A stretch of 64,000 nt of DNA, taken from assembly GCA_023935145.1 (NCBI GenBank), contig CM043700.1:139527328-139591327 (forward strand), given 5' to 3'. Below, piece by piece: positions 1 to 12,128 of this stretch; the stretch's first letter is position 1; every line of letters begins with the position of its first letter. The position numbers and the translations under genes were made by a program. The notes under the pieces were generated by a model. The model was not told where the DNA came from. It saw only the letters and a program-made list of their open reading frames with translations, and searched no databases. Origin of the DNA: Bretschneidera sinensis. Taxonomy: Eukaryota; Streptophyta; Magnoliopsida; Brassicales; Akaniaceae.

Positions 1-119
1 TCTTTTAATGTTTCCAATGTTAGGTTGTTTTTGCTCTTCTTAGTGGCATGAACTTTGTGGGAATTAATAATTTCTTTCAATTGGGTGTTAGGCGTGCTGA
101 ATGCTTTTCTTTGTTGCAG

Positions 120-2051
120 ATTTACTGGCACCATAGTTGGAATTGAAGATGCTGACTCTAAAAGGTGGCCAGAATCTAAATGGAGAAGCCTTAAGGTAGT
201 ATTTAGCCTTTGCAAACAATGCACGCTACTATTTATCTAGAATGCTAAAAGAATGTCTCAATATTCCTCTCAGGTGAGATGGGATGAAACTTCTACTATA
301 CCTCGACCTGAGAGAGTTTCACCTTGGAAAATAGAGCCTGCTCTGGCTCCTCCTGCACTGAATCCCCTTCCAATGCCTAGGCCCAAAAGGCCCCGACCAA
401 ACATGGTGCCATCATCCCCTGACTCGTCCATGCTTACTCGGGAAGGTGCATTTTTACATATCAACTTGAAGTATGTACTTATCAAAACATTTCGTTTGTT
501 GAGGTCTTAGAGTTTCCTTCATTTTTGTAAATTAGGTTCATCTAAAGTAACTGTAGACCCTTCGTCAGCAAGTGGGTTTTCAAGGGTCTTGCAAGGTCAA
601 GAATTCTCGACCTTGAGAGGCAATTTTGCCGAGAGCAATGAGTCTGATACTGCTGAAAAGCCTGTTGTGTGGGCACCATCAGTAGATGATAAGATTGATG
701 TGATTTCTGCTTCAAGAAGATATGGATCAGAGAACTGGATTCCCCCAGGGAGGCATGAACCAACGTACACAGATTTGCTATCCGGGTTTGGGGCAAATGC
801 TAACTCCTCCCATGGTCACTGTCCATCCTTTGTTGATCACTCTCCGTCAGCTGCTAATTCAATGAGGAAACATTTACGTGATCAGGAAAATAAGTTTAAC
901 TTGCTTGCCGGCCAGTGGTCCTTAATGCCCTCTGGTCTCTCTCTTAAATTGGCGGAGTCAAACTCAAAAGTTCCTGCACAAGGTGGTGATGCATCTTACC
1001 AAGCACGAGGGAATTTTAGACATGGAGGTTATAGTGAGTATCCCATCCTTCAAGGTCACAGAGTTGAGCATTCTCATGGAAACTGGTTGATGCCTCCTCC
1101 CCCTCCATCTCATTTTGAGAACATAGCTCATTCAAGAGAGCTAATAGCAAAACCCATCCCTGTACAAGAACATGAGACTGGAAACTCCAATGTGAACTGC
1201 AAGCTCTTTGGCATTCCCCTCATCAGAAACCTGGTTAGGTCAGAGCCTTCTGTATCTCATAGAAACATGATGATTGAGCCGACAGGTCATACTAATATCT
1301 CATCTCCACAAGTTCGTGCATTTGAATCCGATCAAAAGTCAGAACAAACAAAGGGCTCAAAATTGGCATATGATCCTCAGACTTCCAGTGAGCAGGATAC
1401 ACAATTGCAGAATTGTCAGCCCCATGCGAGAGATGTTCAAAACAAAACTTACAGTGGTTCGACTAGGAGTTGTACTAAGGTTATTGTCTCATTTATTTGC
1501 ATTCCCTGTTGGATAGTTTTTAAGTTGGAAATCTTAGAAGGCCTTGCTTAATCAAAAGCTGTTGATTTCAGGTTCACAAGCAGGGGATTGCGCTTGGTCG
1601 GTCTGTTGATCTTACTAAGTTTAACAACTACGATGAGTTAATTGCTGAACTGGATCAGTTGTTTGAGTTTGGTGGTGAGTTAATGGCTCCTAAGAAAAAT
1701 TGGCTGATTGTATACACTGATGATGAGGGTGACATGATGCTTGTTGGAGATGATCCCTGGCAGTAAGGATTCTTCTTGCTCTGATTTTAGTAGTTATCAT
1801 TGTCTGCCTTTGGTTTATGTATCTCTTCTTGTCTGGAATTTTGATAACAAGCGGTCACTTGTATATAAATCAGGGAATTTTGTGGCATGGTTCGCAAGAT
1901 CTTCATCTATACTAGAGAGGAGGTCCAAAAGATGAACCCAGGGACTTTGAGTTCTAAGAGCGAGGACAATCCACTGGTTGCAGAGGGACTGGATGCAAAA
2001 GAGATGAAATGTGTTGCACATCCTTCCGCATCTAGTGCTGAAAACTGTTAG
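120..2051 (+). CDS. ARF2: Auxin response factor, ARF2-like, 3' part
   Basis: This is the C-terminal part of a B3-type auxin response factor, a nuclear protein that represses auxin-responsive promoters; the B3 DNA-binding domain lies left of the window. Exons read 120-195, 274-445, 536-1479, 1572-1762 and 1874-2051, all with GT-AG introns and matching phases, giving 519 visible residues. Seen in order: the end of the ARF middle domain (FTGTIVGIEDAD, then RWPESKWRSLKVRWDE), a proline-rich stretch, a Ser/Gln-rich middle region, an ARF repression-type motif KLFGIPL near 1203, and a C-terminal PB1 domain (KVHKQGIALGRSVDLTKF, then acidic DDEGDMMLVGDDPW) for ARF and Aux/IAA pairing. The mRNA carries a tasiRNA target site at 583-603. 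The ARF family call is firm; ARF2 over close paralogues rests on overall resemblance to known ARF2 proteins. Confidence 0.93.
583..603 (+). promoter_or_regulatory. TAS3 tasiR-ARF target site in ARF2 mRNA
   Basis: A 21-nt stretch starting AGGGTCTTGC and ending AGGTCAAGAA is complementary, by my recollection of the small RNA, to the TAS3-derived tasiR-ARF that directs cleavage of ARF2, ARF3 and ARF4 mRNAs. It sits in frame in exon 536-1479 and encodes the conserved peptide RVLQGQE. Cleavage here was not observed, only inferred from the family. Confidence 0.85.
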
Positions 2052-2530
2052 GCTTTGCGATCATGGCTTCTAGGTAATACTCTAGGTGTGTTCTCAAGCA
2101 GTGAGCCTTTTTTCTGTTCTTTGATATATTTTCTTAAATTTACTTTGTTCTCGCATGAGTGACTTAATGGTGGTAGATATAATGTCCTTTTCCGTGTAAT
2201 GTCAGGTATTTTGTTGCAGGCATCAGATGGAGAGTGCTCTACAGCCATTTCAGTTGGGGAATTTACGAACTGATTGCTGCGGGTGTAAGGCCCTCCGATG
2301 ACTGAGTTTTATCTTGAAAATCATAAGTAGATGGCACGAATGATTTTATCCAATTTTGGACATCTTGTGGAGTTAATATTTATGGTATCGGTTATATACA
2401 TAAATGTGTATCAGCATGGCAATGTCTGCCTTGCTTTTTCAAACCATCTCCATTTGTACATAGTTGTTTTACCCCTTTCCCCTCCCTACCCCATTAATGT
2501 AAGTAATTCATACATCTAAGTGTCTTTTTT
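2052..2530 (+). other. ARF2 3' UTR with an intron
   Basis: After the TAG stop at 2049-2051 there is a likely UTR intron, donor AG/GTAATA at 2074 and acceptor TTGCAG ending at 2219. The donor is only 23 bases past the stop, so it should not trigger nonsense-mediated decay under the usual 50-55-base rule. The UTR end is not marked by a clear single poly(A) signal; 2530 is an estimate. Confidence 0.55.
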
Positions 2531-3270
2531 GGAATGCAAGTCATCTAAAGTTATTTTGTTAATTTTCCAATTTCCGATCACCGCTTGTGAACTCTATAGT
2601 CTTTGCTACTGAGGTGCAACTCTGCACTGATTTCTTTTGGGGATGAAGCATATTTATTCCAAGTCACCCACCGAAATTTAACTGAAAAGGATAAATGCAG
2701 AATGAAATGGCAAATTGATGCTGCAAAACAGTACAATTAATGCCTCATCAAGACATAAAAGTCATGTTAAAAGGCATCATTTAACTACTTTCTTGCCAAA
2801 TAATGGTATATAACACCAGCCACAGCGGGCCAAGCTTCAACCGAGTCCTACTCATGGGTTGCATTTAGAATGAGTTTAGAAGAGCACATATTATGGCAAA
2901 ATATGCAAATTGAAATAAAGTATTCACTTTTGCTGCATGCCTTAAGTTGTGAGTCTGTTTTTAAATACTCTGATCAAACTATAAGCCTATAAAGAGTGAA
3001 GGGGAGTTAAGGCAGAGGACCAAACTAATAACTTACTAAGATTGAAGGGTTATGGGATGGGTGAAGGGTAGGGTATCCTTGTTAAGTTGTCCTAGCAAGT
3101 AGAGAAAGGAAGGGGAAATAGTTATTCATTACCGATTGAACTGAATACGTGGATTATGTAAGTAAGGGGTACCAAACTTTTGCATGTGGGTTGCAGGATC
3201 ATTTCCTACTGCTAGGGGACACAATGTTTCAGGGAACAAGCTGTACCCACTTCTTATGGCAGTGAAAGCG

Positions 3271-3890
3271 AGGGTGACCGATGACTTTGCTCGTATTGTG
3301 ATCCGTGAATTTACTCACTGTATTTGGTAGTTTTGGAGGAAAAAACAGAAGAGAAGTATCTAAAATAAGGGGATGGAAAGAGATGGGGTGGGATTTGAAG
3401 ATATGATGGTTTCCTTTCTTTTGTTTGAATGTTAAAATAAAAAATGGGAAGGCAAGGGAGAGTAAAAAATGACTTTGCTCATATTGTGATATGTGAATTT
3501 ACTGGCATTGTATTTAGAAGTTTGGAGGGAAAGGAAAAAATGAGTATTTAAAAGAAGAGAATGGAAAGAGATGGGATATAAAGGTAGAGTGATTTTCCTT
3601 CTTTTGTTTGAATGTTAAAATAAATAAATAAAAAATGAGAAGATAAGTGAGAGTGAGTGTCTTTTCTTTATTTGGTTAGAAATGAATGATCAAATCGAAG
3701 AGTATGAAAAGTTGGAGTTGGAGAAGATTGGAAGTTAGTAAATCTCCTTCAATTTCCTTTTCCTCCCTCTTAACACTGTGTCTGAGAGTTTGGAACGAAA
3801 CAGAAAAAAAAAAAATGAGAGGATGAGAAGTGATTTGAAGGGAAGATAAAGTGATTATCCTTCTCTCTCTTTTTTTTTATGTTAGAAAGG
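3271..3890. repeat. Degenerate tandem repeat, about 190-bp unit
   Basis: A unit beginning GACTTTGCTCGTATTGTGAT near 3282 recurs near 3470 (GACTTTGCTCATATTGTGAT). Both then run through GTGAATTTACT, GGAATGGAAAGAGATG-like and TTTTGTTTGAATGTTAAAATAA segments in the same order. A third, partial and more diverged copy covers about 3780-3890. Confidence 0.7.
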
Positions 3891-3912
3891 GAAAAGGAAG
3901 TGAATAATTAAA

Positions 3913-4419
3913 TTAAGGAATATTATTTCTAAATCTTGTTACATTTTGGTTATGTTTTAATATCCCCACAGGTTTTAAAATTGATTAAATATGATCCTCT
4001 GTTTTAAGAATTATTATAATTATCCATTCTTGTTATATTTTCAATCAAATTTAAAACAAAGCACATGTGTTTAAACATGTGTAACACTTACAGTTAACTT
4101 ATGTGAGATTTATGGTCAACTATGTGACAGTTGAAATGTGAAAAAGAAAAAAAATACCCTCCTCCCTTCTTTTATTTTCCTTCTCCTTAAATCCTAGAGA
4201 GAGAATAAAAGAAAAAAAAGGGAAAGTCATTTTTATATTTTCACATGTTAATTGTCATATGAGTTGATTGTGAGTGTTTTGCACGTGTACAAACACGCGT
4301 GTACCATTTCAAATTTGATTAGAATTGTAATCGAAAGAGATTATTAGAAATAATCTTATGATAGAGAATCCAATTTAATCGATTTTAAAATTTTAAAAAA
4401 ACATTATAATATTCCTTAA
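3913..4419. repeat. Foldback (MITE-like) element, about 507 bp
   Basis: The ends are inverted copies: TTAAGGAATATTA on the left and TAATATTCCTTAA on the right. Inside, the arms continue as imperfect inverted repeats for roughly 200 bp. Examples are TTTTAAAATTGATTAAAT against ATTTAATCGATTTTAAAA, and the paired CAAATTTAAAAC / ACCATTTCAAATTTG segments. No coding capacity and no convincing target duplication are visible. Confidence 0.65.
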
Positions 4420-5338
4420 ATAATAAGGTGAAGTCCTTCCTTTTAGTCATTTCATATTCCTAAGGTATGAAAAACTGAGGCTCGGAGGGCATTAAATCCA
4501 TGAAGGTGTTGGCAAGCAACTTGGCATGGAGTCAGTTTTGAGTTAGAGATGGATTAGTCACTGTAAGTTTGTTTTGTGACTGTTTCAATTAGGGATAACT
4601 ACTAATGGTGGATTCTCTGCACCGCCACTGAGCAAGGTGGTTCACTGAGCCAATCAAATCATGACCGTGGATTTTAGGTCTCAAAATCTGGTTGGTCTGG
4701 TTTGGACTAAAACGATAACGTCTAGTGTGTGTTAGCTGTTAAGAAGTCGTTGTCCCTGAAACATATCACGATAGATGGTCTCGCTCCAAAGGGAAGAAAA
4801 TTTCTCCCAAGAAATCTCAAATTTACTTGCACACACGTGTGCGCACATCCAAACACCTCACATGTGCAAAAAAAAAAGAAACACACATAAAAATAGATAA
4901 AGGAAATCAATTAATCTTGAACCACAGGTTGAGCTATTTTCTATCCTCAAACGTTGTTTCAGCATTTGCTTAAATACAACTCCCAAACAAGACCGAAGTA
5001 GATGGACAAGAATTAAAGGGTACGAGTCTTAGCCTCTCAAGGCCCATTAAAATGTGCCCAGAGACGGTAACAATGTAATCTAAAACTAGAAGGGACACTT
5101 TTATTGAAAATCTGAGAAACAAACAAATTCTTCAAAAGCTTAACAGATGGCAAATTTCCCACTAATTTTAAGGTAATCTAAAAACTAAAAAGATCTATTA
5201 AAGGCTTTGCTAACTATAGTTTGCTTGGTGGTAAAAGAGACTCGGAGCCATGCAAAAGAGATTACAATTCCTTGCCTTTCCCATTGGAGAAAAATCCACA
5301 TTTCACTATTTCCAATCCTGATCATTGGTGGAAAGAAC

Positions 5339-8300
5339 TTACATCATGCCATGGAAGCCAGCTGAATCCAAGAGTACTGCTTTAATTTGCTCAGGATGAA
5401 CGTCTTGCTCTTTGCATTGCTGAAAACAGAAATACATCAGTAATCCATGCATTCCCGTGGTTTAAAGGAAAAGAATATATAGGAAACTACTCCAATTAAA
5501 AAATCGAGCAGCCAGTGAAAAATTTTCAGTTTCCCTTGAGCACCCCCCCAAAAAGAGAAAGAAAGAAAAAAATCCCCCTTTGCTTTTCTTTTCTTCACAA
5601 ACTGTGGATCTTTTTCTTGAAATGTAAAAGCACATCCTGGCTCATGCTATTCCAAAGGAGAAAAAGCATGGAAATATGTAATTGAACTATGGTAAAGATG
5701 GACAATAAATAGCTCTTTGGTATGAGTTTGAGTAGTGTCCTACTAAAAGAAACCTAGGAAAATATCTTGAAATGGATCCAAGTATCAAATACTTGAATAA
5801 TCTTTGTTACAAGTTCTACAAAAATTCAACTTGTCATGTACTTGGCAAGAAATCAAACCGTCAGGTAAGAACGATAATATCTTAGTTTATACTATATTAG
5901 TTATTTTAAGCTAGAGGTACAAGTTAGTCATTTGAGACATGGTGCTGCTTTTAAACTCCTTGCGAGAGAATTAAATTCTAAATTAGTCAAATATGGAATT
6001 GATGACAGAAACTATACCTCAGCTCGGAAGATATCCATGGCAAAACCATTGAAACAGCTGATAACAGCTTGCTGGATGTCTAGCCCAAGGTTATCCAAAG
6101 TCCGCATCGTTGAGAGTAAAAGACCTGGTCTGCGGCCACAAAACATGTGGATGTTTACAGCTCTTCCTTCTCTCACCCTTACTTCAACCTATATATACAT
6201 CAAAGCCAAATTTGTATAATTAGAATGTCAATAACCACACCAGCATTTTCAGGATAGTACCATCTGCACATCAATTCATTTCGTCTGCATGCTACCAGAT
6301 GGAAAATCCATATAAAGAAGAGAGAAGCACTCTACTCAGATTTCTGCATTGTTCATGACAAAGCTAGCCATCTTCAAAAACTAGGGAAGCAGAAACTAAA
6401 CATCTTGCTGTATATTTAAAGTGAGAAATAAGAAAAAGCAAAAAATTCAGGAAACTGAAAACGATTTTCAGCATAAGAGAGGATTTTACCCTTGCAGGCT
6501 GGCCATTTGGGCTTGGTAATGAGCTGAGGCAAAGTTCATCCTTGATACGGTTAGGCAAGGTAGATGGAGTGGGTGTCAAAGGGTGGAAGCTTGTGGTCGG
6601 TGTAGGTGTTAATGACGAGCCAGGAGGAGTTGACTCCAACTCGGTGTGGAGGTCATTGATCCTTTGTAGAAGCTCCTTCAGGTACTCAATTGCATCCCCA
6701 AGAATGGAAGCCCTATCCATCTGTCAGCATGAAAAGTAAAATATAAGCTACATCGAATTATTTCCACAGAATACTACCAAAAATTCCAAAGGTCGAAGTG
6801 CCCGTAATAGAACGTAATCTATTTTCTAATCAAGTTGGCTCAGATTCCAAACAAGTACCAATAATGAGTGTTTTTTTTTTTATAAAAAAAGCAGAAAATT
6901 TTGGTGTGCAGCTCATATTATTTTTGAAACTTTGAACTTCCAATTAACATCATACATTAAGCAACTGCAGGGACCTACTAAACATTAAAGAAGTGTCATA
7001 AACACATCCTTTAGCCCATAAAAAAAATTATGATGAAACCATAAACTTGCTTATCCATGTTTTAAGTCAATTAACATCATACATTAAGTCAATTATTGAG
7101 AAACTTTGAGCTTCCAATTAACATTATACATTAAGCAACAGCGGGGACTTACCGAACCTTAAAGAAGTGTCACCAATACATCCTTTAGCGCATAAAAAAA
7201 TTGCTTATCTGGGTTTCTAGTCAAAATGGAATATTTATATAATAAAAAAAAAGTCAAAATGGAATGAAACAACATATGCCATTTTGAAATGTTTATTTCA
7301 GTAGTTTCTCAATAAGTAACAAAACTCAATAAAAGCTTCACCTTTCCATTTTCCAGAAAGAAAGAAAAAGAACAGAAGAAGAGGGGGAAAAATAACATGA
7401 AAAATGTTAGTGAGTTTAATTATCCACCAAAATATATAAATTTGTCTGTTGTTAAGTATATAATATGCATGCTTTAATTTCCTCTTTTTATATAATACAT
7501 AAAACACAATTGAAAACTCATTTGTCTTTGAACAAACCAGTAGAATCAACTACAGAATTGAGTTTTCCCATTCTGCTTCACATATAGCCATCAGTTTATC
7601 ATGAGTAAAGTTTATAATCTTTCTTTCTATGTTGAAAGGATCTCATGAAAAAGCATTCTTTTTAATCTAGAATTTCAGATGATGGGGTGTATGTCTACTT
7701 AAGAGTTACATTTCCTAACAAAATTCAGTGTATTCTGTGCACTTTTCTATCTGGCTAAAAGTATTATCCGCTGTCCCTAAGTTCAAACTTCAACTCTAAA
7801 GGAACTCTCTCAAAATCATTAGTTTGTGTCCTATATAAAGGGAAGATTTTCATACAGCCAATCACAAATTAGAACTCCATAGTCTGCCTCAATTATGATT
7901 TCAAAAAATTGTATGAACAAAAAAACAAAGCATTAAAAGCAAAGTATAATTTCAATATCAAAGGGATGTGTTGCCTTCACAGATCAGTCCCGATTCGAGC
8001 TCAGGGAAGGCTCCAGAAAGAAGCAATAAAAAAGGAAGAAGAAGGAAAAGAAAACAAAGAACTGATTATATTCATTGATTACAAGTAGTATTTATACTAA
8101 CAGTCTAACGAATTACAACTCAAGAATGAAAGAAGGGCTAGTAGTTAGTTAGTTCTCTTGAGAGTCTAACAACCGGTAATGTTGTCATCAGGATGTTACG
8201 CAGGCAAAGAAAGGAGAGATCCATCAAAGATTAGACGAGATCCAAACATATCTATGAACATGGAAATTAAAGACTCGACGTAGAATTTAGCTTCTCCAAT

Positions 8301-9748
8301 CGGAAAAGAGATTTTAATAACATAAGAATTTGATTTATAAATCTTTACTTCTGTAAGTGTTATACTATAATATTAGTTAATTCCCCACTGATCCAAAAAC
8401 TTATGGCTAATTTAAGTAAAACTCTACCAGTTTCCATGTGAGAGAAATTGATGCAACTTTATTAGAGCATTTGGGAACCATTCGAATCACTAGAGAAGTA
8501 CCAATGAGAAAAGGAAAAAGCAGGATGATTGATTTTAAGAATCTCAAGCGCATCAGTAATTCTAATTCGAATCACGAGAAAATGATGACTGAGAGAAATT
8601 CTTACTTTGCTAATCTTTGGAACAACAGACCGCAGCATGTATAGCCTATCATTGAGCTTCTTCCTGCGGCGCCTCTCCGCCATCAAATTCTTCGCAGGCA
8701 TACCCTTCTTCTTTCCCTTTTGATCCCCACCTGTAACTGTACTATTCGCATTCGTGCTGTTTCCACCATTTTTACCAGTTTCCTCCACCTTATTAATCTC
8801 CGTAAGCTCATCCGAGTCGTAGATCAAGCCCGACCCATCAATGCTAGCGTCCTCAAAATCATCAGCATTACCCATTTTCCTCTTCTTCTCATTCTCTTCG
8901 CCCATTTCCCTCTTCTCTTCATCTCCCTCAATTCCACTCGAAATCTGACCACTCCCTGCACATAAAACCCCCAAATTGCTCCCATTATCTGATAAACTTT
9001 TCCTCAGAGCAGCTCTTTTTTGAAAAAGAGTAGGTTGTGCTCCAATTGAAGGGAAAGTTTCAAGTGGCCTTAGCATTTTAGACCTATTCATAAACAGAGT
9101 ATTCCCAGGATTATCATCAAAAGATTCCAAAGCCCGAAAACCGGTGAAACCAACACTGTTTTCGGGCAATTGGAGCATACGGGTGGTTGAGAATTGAGGA
9201 TCAGAGCATAAATTAGGAGTTCCAATTTGATTATTTGAGCTCAAACCAGTGAAATTATTCAAAACCCCACCTCCTCTGTTCAACAAAGTAGAAGCATTTG
9301 TTGCTTGGTTCTCGAGGAACCCCCCAATTTCACCCAGATCGAACCCGTGCTCTAAGGGGTTGTTAGAGATGACATTAAGGAGTGAAGATAAGGTGGATTT
9401 TGGGGGCAAAAGGTACTGTAACTGAGATGAGTCGAGACTGTTGAAGACAGAGGAGGATGGTGAGCCAGAAGAGGAAGAATCCACTGAGTGCAGCAACAGA
9501 TTATCTGGGTCACCAAGATTTGGTGAAAATGTGAGGTCTCTTATATCTTGGTGGTTTTGCATACTGTTATTAGTCACATACCAATCATCTTCTACTTCAA
9601 ACATGGACTTGAATGTGGAGAGAGAGCCCATCTCGTCTTTGCTCTCTATCGCACCACAGTTGTTGTTGCTGTTATTTCTCGTCCATGAAGCAGAGTTCTC
9701 GTCTTCTTTATCTTCCATCCAAACAAAGCCGTTCACTCCAGGAAGCAT
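5339..9748 (-). CDS. ICE1: bHLH transcription factor, ICE1/SCREAM-like
   Basis: A nuclear MYC-type bHLH factor. In Arabidopsis, ICE1/SCRM activates CBF/DREB1 cold-response genes and partners SPCH, MUTE and FAMA in stomatal development. Exons on the minus strand: 9748-8606, 6720-6490, 6188-6018 and 5419-5339 (stop TAA), 541 aa. The start [13 protein letters not shown] matches the family; no ATG lies further upstream in frame before the 5' leader. Seen: a Ser/Asn-rich N-terminal half; the KRAALR motif at residues 244-249 (KRAAM motif of the family, site of the scrm-D allele); a basic region plus helix-loop-helix from about residue 348 ([20 protein letters not shown], then [18 protein letters not shown]); an IKDEL site that could be sumoylated, as in the family; and a C-terminal ACT-like segment ([20 protein letters not shown] to AGFHGMM). 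Intron 1 is long (8605-6721). Confidence 0.95.
6721..8605 (-). other. Intron 1 of ICE1-like gene, with a direct repeat
   Basis: The intron follows AGCAAA/GTAAGA and ends at CTGACAG/ATGGAT. It contains a direct repeat: AAACTTTGAACTTCCAATTA from 6927 and AAACTTTGAGCTTCCAATTA from 7101. Each copy runs on for about 100 bp through ACATTAAGCAAC and ACATCCTTTAGC. Nothing else is recognisable. Confidence 0.7.
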
Positions 9749-10164
9749 CTTTTTGTATTTTTGCTTCCTCTGGTTTTCTTTCCTGGGATTTTGTTGCCCC
9801 TTTTTTTTCTTCTCTCTCGGGGAAGTGGATGAGAATGGGAGAAACAAACAAACTGGTTTTGTTGAGTTGTTATGGTGAAGCAAAAAGGAGTTAAAAAGAG
9901 AAATGATTTAGATAGAGAGAAGAGGACGTTGCAGATGGAAAGGGAAATGGCTTTGTATTGAATGAGGAGAGAGCAAAAGATGTCCAAATTGAAGAAAGAC
10001 TGTGACACGCTTCCCTGTGAACGTTACACTAATCACTACTAATAACACCCCTTGGCTTTATTTGATTTTTGGATTTGGATAGCATTACCCATTAGCCCCT
10101 CGAGTGCGACTCCTCTCACCACAAGTAATACAAACTTATTTGTGCCCCTTAGTTATTATTGCTA

Positions 10165-10170
10165 CACGTG
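10165..10170. promoter_or_regulatory. G-box CACGTG upstream of ICE1-like gene
   Basis: The palindrome CACGTG within CTACACGTGTT lies about 420 bases upstream of the ICE1 start codon. It is a known binding core for bHLH and bZIP factors, but a 6-mer occurs by chance, so a role here is only a possibility. Confidence 0.3.
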
Positions 10171-10181
10171 TTATTTTCATA

Positions 10182-11201
10182 GTGAATCATAAGGTAAAAC
10201 CTACTTTTCATCCCTCAATTTTACCTCTATTTCAATTTGGTCATAGAACTATCGATTTTTGCAGTTGAATCATTAAACTTACTGCATATTAAATAAACAA
10301 ATTTGGTTCTGACATGAATTTTAATTGATAGAATGCTAATCTTAACAAACAAGACGCCGAGGTGGAAACTTATGAGCTCTAAGTTTCATATATTCTCTAT
10401 TTCCATTGAATTTCTGCTTGATGCTCAAATTGATTTACTAATACATGAGGTGATGTTGTAGAAATGAGTAGTTTCTCCCTCCTTTTTGGCCTTGAATATG
10501 CGATGTCGCTATTGGTAGAAGTGAAATTTTTAATCTGTATCCGTTTTTGATTTGTCATTTATCCGTTAAAATACGGGTATAGACATAAAAAATAATATTA
10601 GTTACACAATAAATATTTTTAATCTGTGCTCGTTGATCCGTTACACATAAAACATGATCCGAATTGTCATTTTCTCACTTAAATAAAAGAATTTTCGTCA
10701 ATACTCGTTTTTGACTTGTTATCTACCCGCTAAAACACAGGTATAAACATGAAAAATAAAATCCACTAAAAAATGAGTTTTTTTAACCTGTACCCATTAA
10801 ACCGTTACCTGTAAGATATAGCTCGTACTCAATCCGTTTTCCTCCAATAACTGCCGTGGAAATTGATTAAATTTAACTCATACTGAATTTTTGTAGTTAG
10901 TTGAGATTTAATGAAAAAAAAAAATGGAATAAATTGGGTTGGTTAGATTAAAAATGGCTAAATTGTTGCTATTGATGTTAAATGGACTTTAATCTTAATG
11001 TTTTGTGTGAAATGATACTTCAAACCTTAATCTGACGAGTCCAGATAAACATTCTGTCAAATAAAATTGATGTCAAGATTCAATTTTATTAATTTAAATA
11101 GGTTTCAATACTCAATTGTAATAATCAATTTATAATTTCGAGATTAAATTGAAAAAAGAGGTAAAACTGAAGGACCAAAATAAAGCTTTACCATAAATCA
11201 C
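10182..11201. mobile_element. Non-autonomous TIR element, about 1 kb
   Basis: The terminal inverted repeats are about 45-50 bp and imperfect. The left end runs GTGAATCATAAGGTAAAACC to CCCTCAATTTTACCTC. The right end, reversed, runs GTGATTTATGGTAAAGC to CCTTCAGTTTTACCTC. There is no transposase ORF. An internal pair of repeats (GTTTTTGATTTGTCATTTAT near 10544, GTTTTTGACTTGTTATCTAC near 10707) spans about 55 bases each. ATTTTC occurs near both outer edges but is offset, so no target duplication is claimed. Confidence 0.6.
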
Positions 11202-12128
11202 ATTTTCCTTTTTTTAACTTTATTAAATTGGTGTATGGGTCTTCTTCTTTTCTTGAAAAAGGATGAAATGATGCCTCAGCTTTTCTCATGGATAAAGGCA
11301 ATAGATCTTGAGAGCCCACATCTAATTTTGCAGGGAATTTCCGTATGTCGTTTAAATAAAGATGGTGATCACATAATTTCCATGGAGATATATTCTTTTT
11401 CTCAACATTCTAATGAAATAAAATAATAATAATAATTTGGAATCCGATGATGAGATTTTCTCCCATTCAATTCATCACCACGGAGATCATGTGTAAAAAA
11501 AAATGAACTTTGATATCTTTTTGTTCATGTTATGTCCTTCCCTTTACAACATCATAAAAATCACATGTTACAATGATAAAATATTTAGAGTACATATTCA
11601 GGATTTGAAGGGTCTGTCTGGGAAGATTTGAACTTTTACTAGCCATTTTAATTGGGAAAAAGCTTTTCTCATCGATGATAATTTGTTTTTGCGTCGCTCA
11701 TGTTGCTGGTATGGGGAAAACTAATCTAAAAAACCAAGCTTTGAGACAATAATTGAACTAGTTCACCTATGGTTTCAATGGTTAACTGAATTGGGGTTGA
11801 TGGTTTTTGGTTAGGCTAGAAATTACTTCTCCAATGAAGCTTTTTAAGGTCTTTCTAGGTGCAGTCTTTTCTGAATCAATGATCATGTGTTTGGATTGAG
11901 AGAATGGAAGAAAAGAAAAGAAAATGATACAATTCTATTTCTACTCAATCTAATGCACCTAGAAAAGAAAAGAGAAATCTGAGTAATGGGTTAATTATTA
12001 ACCGATTGATTAAACTAATAAATCAGTATTTTAATATCTCGATCGATTTTATGTTTTATCTGAAATTTGTGATAATTATCACAAGAATAGTAATTCAGAT
12101 ACACAACCCTGTTTCTGAACTACCCATC

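Larger units (their letters stand above)
2531..5338. other. Intergenic region, ARF2 3' end to ICE1 3' end
   Basis: Two convergent genes meet here. No coding exon is recognisable. The stretch holds a degenerate tandem repeat (3271-3890), a long foldback element (3913-4419) and, near 5000-5338, the probable 3' UTR of the ICE1-like gene. The remainder is AT-rich and has no structure I can name. Confidence 0.6.

Noticed and set aside
9749..9883. 45-residue N-terminal extension of ICE1
   Set aside because: The extension would begin at TTG, not ATG, and family proteins begin at MLPxVNG, so ATG 9748 was chosen.
9441..9894. Plus-strand ORFs over the ICE1 first exon
   Set aside because: They are antisense shadows of the Ser/Asn-rich ICE1 coding exon with no family resemblance.
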